A stretch of 31,663 bases of DNA from a virus. Within the stretch, counting starts at the first letter, position 1. Each line of letters opens with the position of its first letter. Shown in pieces: positions 1 to 6,602 of the stretch. Below the pieces are notes generated by a model, which had not been told where the DNA came from, searched no databases, and saw nothing but the letters and a program-made list of their open reading frames with translations. Location of the stretch: the IMG/VR virus record IMGVR_UViG_3300022074_000217, positions 1-31,663 of that record; one strand, 5' to 3'. The position numbers and the translations under genes were made by a program.

Positions 1-45
1 TTAGTCATTCAGGTTCAACGTAAGCGCTTCGATGGCGAAGATTGA
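1..45 (+). CDS. Terminase small subunit, C-terminal fragment cut by window edge
   Basis: The window opens in frame within the last 14 codons of the small terminase (ending RKRFDGED, then TGA at 43-45). The complete gene lies at 30018-30308. The end overlaps the large-terminase start at 32 by 14 bases, the same overlap as in the second copy. The truncation is caused by the window edge and is not biological. Confidence 0.85.
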   Translation, partial: LVIQVQRKRFDGED

Positions 46-1400
46 ATATATAACCAAGCCACCCGGTAAAGTTCTCGAAGAGTTCGCCGATTGTAGGGCG
101 CGCAACTCATTCATCATGGGGCCACTAGGCTCCGGCAAGACAGTCCAAGTCATCCTTAAAATGCTAGAGCTGATGTGCGAACAAGCACCGGTCACTCGGG
201 AGACGCATCCCAACTACGGTGTACGGCTCAGTCGGATCATCGCGGCACGTAATACTTACAGCGAACTATTCTCCACGACCATCAAAGACTGGTTAGAGGT
301 GCATGGGGAGCTGGGGGAGTTCAAGCAGGGCAACAAGGAACCGCCCACGCATAAGATCCAGTTCAAGTTAGAGGATAACACGACGGTACGCAGTGAAGTC
401 ATCTTCATCGCCTTTGATCGCCCTGATCACGTTAAGAAGGCGCGGGGTATCCAGACCACATGGGTATGGCTAAACGAGGCCAAGGAGCATTCTAAGAGCG
501 TTGTGGACATGCTCGACCTTAGATGTGGCCGTTACCCGTCGATGAAGGAAGGCGTACGACCAACACACTACGGAATGATAGGGGATTCAAATGCTCCAGA
601 TGAAGATCACTGGTATTACCGATTGGCTGAAGAAGAAAGGCCGGAAGATTGGAAGTTTCATCGACAACCGGGTGGAGTCTATCGGGAGGGAGATGGTTGG
701 TATCTCAATACCAAAGCGGAGAACCTCCACAACCTTCCAGAAGACTACTACCGGCGAGGGCTACAGGGCAAAAGTGATGACTGGATTAAGGTCAATCTGG
801 CTAACGAGTATGGCTTCGTCTCAAGCGGTAAGCCGGTACATCCTCTATACACTGACTCTATTCACTGCTTGCCTGATCTTTACATTCCTAATAACGATTC
901 ACCTGTCGTATTGGGTTTTGATTTCGGTCGGACACCAGCTTGCGCGTTTCTACAACGTGATTCGCTCGGTCGCTGGATTTGCTTCGACGAATTCTGTCTA
1001 ACCGATAGCGGAGCTGTGGACTTTGCGCCAAGCCTAAAGCGATACATCGACGCTAACTATCCTCACATCAGGTTCCGTGGCTGGGGCGATCCCTCGGGCG
1101 ACAACAAGAACCAAGCGAATGCGGATACACCATTCAAGATCATGCGAGCGGCTGGGATACCCTGTACGCCAACGCTGTCCAACGACCCTGCTTTACGACG
1201 TGCGGCGCTTGAACTACCCATGAAAGAGTTGTGCATGGATGGCAAGCCTAGATTCTTGATCAGCCCCAAGGCAAAGATGATTCGCAAGGGATTACAAGGC
1301 GGGTTCTGCTATCGACGTATTCAGGTATCAGGTGAGAAGTACACCGATGAGCCTGACAAGAACGAATACAGTCACCCGGTCGAGGCGCTTGAGTACGCAT
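1..1400. repeat. First copy of the redundant terminase region
   Basis: This stretch aligns without gaps to 30264-31663, so the genome unit is 30263 bases. By eye there are about 50 substitutions (roughly 96.4% identity). Almost all fall at third codon positions; only four amino acids change in the terminase (E93D, N116G, S290T, S311A). The outer 126 bases at the left and 127 bases at the right of the repeat are identical in both copies. That is what a de Bruijn assembly with k near 127 leaves when it runs through both arms of a strain bubble on a circular genome. A true terminal repeat would be identical throughout. Confidence 0.95.
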
Positions 1401-1492
1401 TGCAGGGCGAAGGTGAAGGCAGACAGGCGCTGTCTAGCGGTCAAGTGAGGCGTCCGATACGTAAAGCGGAGATGTCATTCAGTGTCTTCTGA
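32..1492 (+). CDS. terL: Terminase large subunit (packaging ATPase/nuclease)
   Basis: This is the motor that cuts concatemeric DNA and pumps it into the prohead. At 486 aa it has the usual terminase length. The N-terminal ATPase has a Walker A motif GPLGSGKT (residues 30-37) and a Walker B-like strand WVWLNE (144-149). The C-terminal nuclease, with an RNase H-like fold in this family, shows acidic clusters FDFG (D297), FDE (D319) and GWGDPSGD (D353 and neighbours). The start ATG overlaps the end of the small terminase, as expected for translational coupling. A second, diverged copy runs off the right edge from 30295. The family assignment is secure. The packaging strategy (headful or site-specific) cannot be read from this sequence, because the window ends look like assembly ends. 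Confidence 0.93.
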   Translation: MAKIEYITKPPGKVLEEFADCRARNSFIMGPLGSGKTVQVILKMLELMCEQAPVTRETHPNYGVRLSRIIAARNTYSELFSTTIKDWLEVHGELGEFKQGNKEPPTHKIQFKLEDNTTVRSEVIFIAFDRPDHVKKARGIQTTWVWLNEAKEHSKSVVDMLDLRCGRYPSMKEGVRPTHYGMIGDSNAPDEDHWYYRLAEEERPEDWKFHRQPGGVYREGDGWYLNTKAENLHNLPEDYYRRGLQGKSDDWIKVNLANEYGFVSSGKPVHPLYTDSIHCLPDLYIPNNDSPVVLGFDFGRTPACAFLQRDSLGRWICFDEFCLTDSGAVDFAPSLKRYIDANYPHIRFRGWGDPSGDNKNQANADTPFKIMRAAGIPCTPTLSNDPALRRAALELPMKELCMDGKPRFLISPKAKMIRKGLQGGFCYRRIQVSGEKYTDEPDKNEYSHPVEALEYALQGEGEGRQALSSGQVRRPIRKAEMSFSVF

Positions 1493-1832
1493 TTGCTATG
1501 TCGTGTTTACGAATGACGACCATCATTGGTGGAGTCCGATACTACATCCGACGATCAGACATTGTTACGTGATCAAGCCCGAGAATGGTAAATGGATTGT
1601 GTTTGGCAAGACGACAAAGGGCGTGGAGATATACACAACGGATGATGTGACCCATGTTGTCGAAAATGATATCATCGTGAAGGCTGTAATTAGAGAACCC
1701 CGGCGCTGGCTGTTCATGTTGAATACTTGCGTTGGTTACACAAAGCAAATGCTGGGGATCAGTAACCCATTTATTCTGACCCCGCATCAACTGTATAGGT
1801 ATTTGCAAAATGAAATCACCGAAAGCACCTAA
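1482..1832 (+). CDS. Conserved phage protein of unknown function
   Basis: A 116 aa protein beginning inside the end of the large terminase (11-base overlap) and running 23 bases into the next gene. It has an HHWWSPILHP segment near the N-terminus, a central RHCYVIKPENGKW segment and a C-terminal TCVGYTKQMLGIS...LTPHQLYRYL segment. I recall similar proteins beside terminase genes in other podoviruses. The pattern of an early histidine and a later Cys-Val is loosely reminiscent of small papain-like folds, but no catalytic triad can be assigned. No signal peptide or membrane segment is visible. Its place between terminase and connector suggests a packaging or head-assembly accessory role, which is inference only. 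Confidence 0.75.
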   Translation: MSSDCYVVFTNDDHHWWSPILHPTIRHCYVIKPENGKWIVFGKTTKGVEIYTTDDVTHVVENDIIVKAVIREPRRWLFMLNTCVGYTKQMLGISNPFILTPHQLYRYLQNEITEST

Positions 1833-2118
1833 GCCCACAGCACAGCAAATCGCTGTTGAGCGTCGTCAAGCGGCGGCACTGGATGAAGAGATCGCGGAGC
1901 AGGAAGAGCGTTTCCGTGCTATGGCTCGCGGCAAGCTAGGAACCAAGTCACTGTTAGGCGGCGTACCTCGTAGTCGTCAAGCGGCGGCAACTGGTGGCGT
2001 TCGTGCCGCTCCAGCTCGAACTATGCTTGGCGGAGGCGGTGGAGTATCGCCATCATCACCTCGTCGTGGCGGTGGTCGTCCCGGCACCTATCCCGGCACT
2101 ATGCCCCAACTTCCATAG
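1810..2118 (+). CDS. Small basic head-region protein, unknown function
   Basis: A 102 aa protein. The N-terminal half is helical and charged (RRQAAALDEEIAEQEERF, residues 18-36), followed by MARGKLGTKSLLGG. The C-terminal half is low-complexity and rich in Gly, Arg and Pro, so probably disordered. A short protein with the motif EEIAEQEERFRAMARGK...SLL lies between terminase and portal in many podoviruses. Its job is not established to my knowledge. It overlaps the previous gene by 23 bases and ends 9 bases before the connector, so it is probably co-translated with it. Confidence 0.72.
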   Translation: MKSPKAPKPTAQQIAVERRQAAALDEEIAEQEERFRAMARGKLGTKSLLGGVPRSRQAAATGGVRAAPARTMLGGGGGVSPSSPRRGGGRPGTYPGTMPQLP

Positions 2119-2127
2119 GTAAAAGCT

Positions 2128-3693
2128 ATGAGCTTGCCCCCGCATCTAGGCTCGATCCATGACATAAAGGAACGAGAGCAAAAGGCGTTCAATACGCAGT
2201 CAATGTGGCATGACCAGCTACAGGACGTGTATGAATATTTCTTACCTCAACGCAACTTGTTTGATCGTGATGACAAGGGGCAGAAGAAGATGGACCGCAT
2301 CTTTGACTCGACTGCGTTGACAGCTATCCAACAGGGCGCGAGCAAACTACAAGAGAACATCGCACCGATCATGTCGCGCTGGGCTACCTTCCAGCCTACC
2401 GACGAAATAGTCCGATTGGTCGAGACAGGTCAGTTCGATGTGTCAGAAGAGGACATTCGGGCGAACCTAGACCAGCAATGCGAGCTGGTATTTGACTATA
2501 TCAACCGTTCTAACTTCCATACGCAGTTCTATGAAGCGGCGCTCGATCTATTGGTAGGCACTGCCACCATGAAGATCGAAGAGACGGACGACGAGACCAA
2601 CCCTATTTGCTTTAGCACGATCCCACAGAAGGGCATTGCGTTTGAAGAGGGTCCGTATGGCGGCGTTGAGACGCATTGGCGGCGGTTTGAGGTTAAGGCT
2701 CGGTTGCTAGAGCGTATGTGGCAGGGCTTTGAGGCGTCACAGAAGATCCGCAACATGATCGAGAACAGCCCCAACAGCGAAGTCCGTGTATCTGAAGGCG
2801 TCATCTATGACCCTAAAGACAAGAAGTATTACGGATGCTTATGGGTGGCAGAAGAGAGCCAATTCTCATGGACTGAAGACTTCGGGCAATCAAGCCCTTG
2901 GGTTACTGGTCGCTACACTAAGGTAGCTGGCGAGGTCCGTGGTCGTGGTCCAGCTATGCAATCACTGCCTGATGTACGCTCATTGAACAAAGCCAAAGAG
3001 TTTGTATTGCAGAAAGCCGCAATCGACCTTGCAGGTATGTACACGGCTACTGACGACGGCGTTACTAACCCGTACAATATGGTTATTGCACCGGGTGTCG
3101 TGATCCCAGTCGGATCAAACAACACCAACAACCCTTCTATTCAACGTCTCGATACAGGATCGAACCTTGCTCTCGCGCAATTCGAAATCGTGGAGCTTCA
3201 GAACGCTATCAAGTTGGCACTGTTCAACGATCTGCGTGATCCTGCTGGTCCTGTTCGTAGCGCCACTGAGGTTGCTATTGAATCCAGAGAGCTTGCAAAA
3301 CGGATCGGGTCGGCCTTTGGGCGACTTCAGACCGAGATACTCGTACCAATACTCAAGCGTGTCGTCGCTATACTGACTCGACGTGGATTGATCGTCCCTA
3401 TCGAACTAGATGGGCGTGATGTGCAGATCAAGTTCACCTCTCCACTAGCAAGGGCGCAGGATGGCGAAGATCTACTAGCCGTTCAGCAAGCCGTACAGTT
3501 CGTATTGGGTACGTCCGGCCCTGAGCAAGTACAGATTGCCTATAAGATCGAAGACTTCGGCACATGGGCGGCGAACAAGACGGGAATGCCGTCAGACTTA
3601 GTGCGATCTGATATGGAGAAACAGCAGATCATCCAAGCTGGCGCGCAGGTCAAAATGATGGAACAACAACAACCACCAATGGAAGCTGAATGA
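2128..3693 (+). CDS. Head-tail connector (portal) protein, T7 gp8-like
   Basis: A 521 aa portal, close to the 536 aa of T7 gp8. In this family twelve copies form the ring at one capsid vertex through which DNA enters and leaves and to which the tail attaches. Supporting features are the early segment MWHDQLQDVYEYFLPQRNLF, then DSTALTAIQQGASKLQENI, and a late region with GPVRSATEVAIES. All are typical of the bacteriophage head-to-tail connecting protein family. The C-terminus is glutamine-rich. The stop overlaps the start of the next gene (ATGA). The gene order terminase, connector, scaffold, capsid supports the call. Confidence 0.93.
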   Translation: MSLPPHLGSIHDIKEREQKAFNTQSMWHDQLQDVYEYFLPQRNLFDRDDKGQKKMDRIFDSTALTAIQQGASKLQENIAPIMSRWATFQPTDEIVRLVETGQFDVSEEDIRANLDQQCELVFDYINRSNFHTQFYEAALDLLVGTATMKIEETDDETNPICFSTIPQKGIAFEEGPYGGVETHWRRFEVKARLLERMWQGFEASQKIRNMIENSPNSEVRVSEGVIYDPKDKKYYGCLWVAEESQFSWTEDFGQSSPWVTGRYTKVAGEVRGRGPAMQSLPDVRSLNKAKEFVLQKAAIDLAGMYTATDDGVTNPYNMVIAPGVVIPVGSNNTNNPSIQRLDTGSNLALAQFEIVELQNAIKLALFNDLRDPAGPVRSATEVAIESRELAKRIGSAFGRLQTEILVPILKRVVAILTRRGLIVPIELDGRDVQIKFTSPLARAQDGEDLLAVQQAVQFVLGTSGPEQVQIAYKIEDFGTWAANKTGMPSDLVRSDMEKQQIIQAGAQVKMMEQQQPPMEAE

Positions 3694-3965
3694 CTTGGGA
3701 CACAATTGAGGGCGCAAGCCCAGACGCCAAGAAACAGAAAGCCAAAGCACAAGAACAGATCACCCAAATGACCAAAGCCTATGCCCGGTGCTTCAATACT
3801 GAAGACGGGCAGAAGGTCTTGGAGGATCTCACGCGTCGCTTTCTATTCGACAACGCAACATCCCTATCCAGCCAGAACGTCGCGTATGAAGCGGCGTATC
3901 ACAATGGCGAGGCGGGTGTTATTCGCATGATCATCCACTACATACAGCAGGCGGAGAGACAATGA
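3690..3965 (+). CDS. Bbp19-like phage protein
   Basis: A 91 aa protein whose core AYARCFNTEDGQKVLEDLTRRF and downstream AAYHNGEAGVIRMIIHYI match the small family named after Bordetella phage Bbp19, found between portal and scaffold genes in podoviruses. Its function is not established; the position suggests a head-assembly accessory. The start ATG overlaps the connector stop (ATGA) and its stop overlaps the next start, so it is very likely translationally coupled at both ends. The family name is from memory of the motif and was not searched. Confidence 0.78.
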   Translation: MTWDTIEGASPDAKKQKAKAQEQITQMTKAYARCFNTEDGQKVLEDLTRRFLFDNATSLSSQNVAYEAAYHNGEAGVIRMIIHYIQQAERQ

Positions 3966-4279
3966 GCGAAGAACCCAAGAAGCGAACGCGCAAAGCAAAG
4001 CCCAAGTACGAGGTCGTATGCGAGCAAACGGATCATCTTGAAAAGATTGGGTGCGAACTTGATTGGCTCAAGCCGTTACATGAGCGGTATGGCTTCGATA
4101 AGTTCGAGTATATCCACAAATTCCGTGCATTCCGGTGCTATAAGGACGGGCGACACGTTGATTGGATCGACGTAAACAACCTAGCCCTGATCAATGGCAA
4201 GCGGAGGCTGGAAGCTATCCTAATGAAACACCAACCCATAAGCCCTAAGAGGGCGATCATTAACTATCCTTGGAGATAA
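3962..4279 (+). CDS. Small basic protein of unknown function
   Basis: A 105 aa protein with a lysine/arginine-rich start (KKRTRKAKPK) followed by a folded-looking part with many aromatics (WLKPLHERYGFDKFEYIHKF) and a C-terminal KRAIINYPWR. I do not recognise the family. The start overlaps the upstream stop as ATGA, and the stop lies just before the scaffold start at 4282, so it is part of the head operon. The basic tail would suit contact with nucleic acid, but that is inference. Confidence 0.7.
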   Translation: MSEEPKKRTRKAKPKYEVVCEQTDHLEKIGCELDWLKPLHERYGFDKFEYIHKFRAFRCYKDGRHVDWIDVNNLALINGKRRLEAILMKHQPISPKRAIINYPWR

Positions 4280-4281
4280 TC

Positions 4282-5016
4282 ATGGAAGAACAGGCCGTAG
4301 AGAGCAACGATACCCTGAAATCATTAGTAGATGCCGCTGAACCCACATTAGGTGAAGGCGAATTCTTTCTAAGTGAGGGAATCAAGGGCGTAGGCGATCA
4401 ACCTGAGTGGTACAAAGCCGACAAGTACAAGTCAATTGCAGAGCAAGCCAAGGCATACACCGAGCTAGAGAAGAAGTTCGGCGGATTCACTGGCGCACCT
4501 AAAGACGGCTATTCGGTTGCTGAAGGTGTCGATGCGGATGATGCGTTGTGGGGCGAGCTGGTCGAGTTTGGCACCAAGCAGAATATGTCTCAGGCCGCTA
4601 TGAATGAGGCATGGGAGCTACTGACAGCACAAGAGCAAGCCATTGAAGAGGTTTCACTTGAGACTGAGATGGCAAAGCTAGGTGATAACGCTGTTGAGCG
4701 TATCAAGGTTGTTGAACAGTACATGAAGAACAATCTCGATGGCGATACATACGAGGAACTCCGTTACGCTGTAAACAGTGCTGAGTCTGTCCAACTGATC
4801 GAGGCGCTGATCAAGTCAACTGCCCCCGCTAAGTTGCCGATTGATGGTTACATTCAACCCGGCGGCGTTACATGGGATGACATTGAGGCTGAGATGTTCA
4901 AGAAGCATGAGAGCGGTCAGATGCTCCGTGCAGTCGATCCCAACCATGAACGTAAGATACAGCGCATGATGAAAGAGTTTGGCGGTGATAAGCCATACGA
5001 ACGCATTGTTGGCTGA
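4282..5016 (+). CDS. Capsid scaffolding/assembly protein (T7 gp9-like)
   Basis: A 244 aa, strongly acidic, probably mostly helical protein immediately before the capsid gene, the standard place for the internal scaffold that shapes the prohead and then leaves. Visible features are the N-terminal acidic stretch, the segment PEWYKADKYKSIAEQAKAYTELEKKFGGF (split motif, residues about 43-72), and a basic C-terminal tail MMKEFGGDKPYERIVG typical of capsid-binding ends in scaffolds. I place the start at ATG 4282 because GGAG at 4272-4275 is correctly spaced for it. An in-frame TTG at 4270 has no ribosome-binding site. Confidence rests on position and composition as well as sequence. Confidence 0.85.
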   Translation: MEEQAVESNDTLKSLVDAAEPTLGEGEFFLSEGIKGVGDQPEWYKADKYKSIAEQAKAYTELEKKFGGFTGAPKDGYSVAEGVDADDALWGELVEFGTKQNMSQAAMNEAWELLTAQEQAIEEVSLETEMAKLGDNAVERIKVVEQYMKNNLDGDTYEELRYAVNSAESVQLIEALIKSTAPAKLPIDGYIQPGGVTWDDIEAEMFKKHESGQMLRAVDPNHERKIQRMMKEFGGDKPYERIVG

Positions 5017-5036
5017 CACGTTTCTTGTGGTATCAT
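5009..5036 (+). promoter_or_regulatory. Candidate sigma-70-like promoter for the capsid gene
   Basis: TTGGCT (5009-5014) and TATCAT (5031-5036) are separated by 16 bases. They match the -35 and -10 consensus at 4 of 6 and 5 of 6 positions. A start near 5043 would give a leader of about 120 bases containing the structured element at 5065-5118. A separate promoter would fit the need for much more capsid than scaffold. No experimental support is possible here. Confidence 0.45.
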
Positions 5037-5064
5037 AGAGAGATCGGATACCCCTTTCACAAGG

Positions 5065-5118
5065 CCCGGTAGTTTTTAGGTTGAACGACTGACCGACTGC
5101 CGGGTACTCAGTCTAAAA
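5065..5118 (+). promoter_or_regulatory. Structured RNA leader of the capsid gene: two interlocking stems
   Basis: Stem 1 pairs CCCGGTAGT (5065-5073) with ACTGCCGGG (5096-5104), nine pairs including one G-U. Stem 2 pairs TTTTAGGTTGA (5074-5084) with TCAGTCTAAAA (5108-5118), eleven pairs including two G-U. The arms are ordered 1a, 2a, 1b, 2b, so the stems either form a pseudoknot or exclude one another. With no bases between 1a and 2a, a full pseudoknot would be strained, so switching is the likelier reading. It lies 45 bases before the capsid start. It could be an RNase processing site, a stability element or a switch; none is proven. Confidence 0.5.
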
Positions 5119-5162
5119 CCTCTTAATCATTTTTATACATTTGACATAGAGGAGACTGAATC

Positions 5163-5996
5163 ATGTCAATTAATCTCTCCGCAGTAGCGGTAACCGAATT
5201 TGACAGCATGGTAAAGCACGCTTATGCGAACGCTGGCTTGCTCAAGAACGCTGTCACACTCCGAAACAACGTCGTAGGTGATACCTACAAATTCCGTCGT
5301 ATGGGCAAAGGTCTTGCAAACCAGAAGACTAGCTCCGCTGATGTTGACCCAATGGACGTAGGACACGAGTTCAAGACTGCGACTCTCGCAAACTGGAACG
5401 CGCCTGAGTACACAGACATCTTTGACGCACAAGAAGTTAACTTTGACGAGAAGCAAGAGCTGGCAACTACAATTGCTGGTGCCTTGGGTCGTCGTTGTGA
5501 TCAGCTTGTCATCGACGCGATGGACGCTTGTACTCCACTGACAACTGCTGTTGCCGCTGGTGGTACTAACTTAACTATCGCCAAGGTTAATTCAGCTCAA
5601 GTTGAGTTGCGTGATCAAGGCGTTCCAAACACTGAGCTTTTCGCTGTAATCGAAGCTGGTGGTTTGGGTGGTCTGTTGAACGACGAGAAGGCAACTTCTG
5701 GCGACTATCAGGCGATCAAGGCTCTTGTATCTGGTGAGATCAACACTCTTGTTGGCTTCCAGTTCATCATCCTTGAGACCCGTGCCGAAGGCGGTCTAAC
5801 TGAAGCGGCTAACGTCGTTGACTCTTGGTTCTTCCAGCGTCCATCAGTTGGCCTTGCTGTCGGTATCGACATGAAGACTGAAATCAACTACGTCGCACAG
5901 AAAACCTCTTGGCTTACTAACGGTATGCTCAAGGCTGGTTCTGTTGTACGTGACGAAGGTGGTTTGGTTAAGGTCCAGTACGACAAGACTGCATAA
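5163..5996 (+). CDS. Major capsid protein
   Basis: A 277 aa protein expected to have the HK97 fold and form the icosahedral shell. It follows the scaffold gene directly. An excellent ribosome-binding site (AGAGGAG, 5148-5154, 8 bases before the ATG) and a codon pattern richer in common codons than its neighbours suggest high expression. Recognisable segments are an N-terminal AYANAGLLKNAVTLRNNVVGD, then FDAQEVNFDEKQELATTIAGALGRRCDQLVIDAMDA, and a C-terminal DMKTEINYVAQKTSWLTNGMLKAGSVV. These resemble podovirus phage-capsid family proteins. It is flanked by its own candidate promoter and a clear terminator, so it is probably transcribed both with the head operon and alone. Confidence 0.9.
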   Translation: MSINLSAVAVTEFDSMVKHAYANAGLLKNAVTLRNNVVGDTYKFRRMGKGLANQKTSSADVDPMDVGHEFKTATLANWNAPEYTDIFDAQEVNFDEKQELATTIAGALGRRCDQLVIDAMDACTPLTTAVAAGGTNLTIAKVNSAQVELRDQGVPNTELFAVIEAGGLGGLLNDEKATSGDYQAIKALVSGEINTLVGFQFIILETRAEGGLTEAANVVDSWFFQRPSVGLAVGIDMKTEINYVAQKTSWLTNGMLKAGSVVRDEGGLVKVQYDKTA

Positions 5997-6005
5997 GTCT
6001 TATCC

Positions 6006-6032
6006 GGCCCCTTCGGGGGCCATTCTATTTCT
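6006..6032 (+). terminator. Rho-independent terminator after the capsid gene
   Basis: GGCCCC (6006-6011), a TTCG tetraloop and GGGGCC (6016-6021), followed by a T-rich tail ATTCTATTTCT. The UUCG loop on a six-pair GC stem is very stable. It sits 10 bases after the capsid stop, where T7-like phages also terminate partially so that capsid mRNA is abundant and tail mRNA is less so. Confidence 0.85.
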
Positions 6033-6041
6033 AGGTGAGTT

Positions 6042-6602
6042 ATGGCGAGCAAGATCGACTTAATCAGCAATGCGCTTATTCTGATCGGGGATACTCCGAT
6101 TAATTCACTGACGGGTGGATCACGGCGCGAGACTGTCGCAAACAATCTGTACGACAACATTGTCCAGAACGAGCTAACCAAGCATCGCTGGGGCTTTGCA
6201 CGTCGTAAGGCACAGATATCTAAGCTGACAGACACCCCGATTGATCCTAATGGCTGGACATCTATCTACCAGCTACCCACTGATTTACTATTCCTAATCA
6301 CTGTTTCCCCTGATGCTAGTTATCAGGTGTACGGCGATAAGGTTTACAGCAATTCATCGCAAGCCCTGTACGCTGACTACATTGCAAACGTCACTGAAGA
6401 TGAGTGGCCCGTGTACTTTTCCAAGATGATTGAGTACGCACTGGCTATGGACTTCGCGGCAAGCATTAGAGACAGCTCTGCGGCACGAGGTGAGATGGCG
6501 TCGGCTTATGTGAATGCGTCCCGTATGGCGCGATTCACGGACTCTCAGCAACATCCTACGCAACCGATACGAAGCAACCCATTTACTAATGTGAGGTTCT
6601 AA
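6042..6602 (+). CDS. Tail tubular protein A (T7 gp11-like)
   Basis: A 186 aa protein, close to T7 gp11 (196 aa), the adaptor ring joining portal to nozzle. The opening SKIDLISNALILIGDTPINSL, then ANNLYDNIVQNELTKHRWGFARRKAQISKL and a later GWTSIYQLPTDLL are hallmarks of the family. It starts just after the capsid terminator with AGGTGAG as ribosome-binding site. Its last base is the first base of the next gene (TAATG overlap), so nozzle synthesis is probably coupled. Confidence 0.92.
   Translation: MASKIDLISNALILIGDTPINSLTGGSRRETVANNLYDNIVQNELTKHRWGFARRKAQISKLTDTPIDPNGWTSIYQLPTDLLFLITVSPDASYQVYGDKVYSNSSQALYADYIANVTEDEWPVYFSKMIEYALAMDFAASIRDSSAARGEMASAYVNASRMARFTDSQQHPTQPIRSNPFTNVRF

Noticed and set aside
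591-1001. Alternative-frame open reading frame of 136 codons inside the large terminase, also open in the second copy
   Set aside because: Its being open in both copies is not independent support, since the copies are 96% identical. The product has no recognisable motif, and the silent changes in the terminase frame alter this frame's amino acids.
1-1400. Direct terminal repeat as in T7-like phages
   Set aside because: The copies differ at about 50 sites; true terminal repeats are identical. The identical edges of 126-127 bases fit an assembly k-mer.
5141-5146. TTGACA just before the capsid ribosome-binding site
   Set aside because: No -10 element can fit, since the ribosome-binding site and start codon follow at once.
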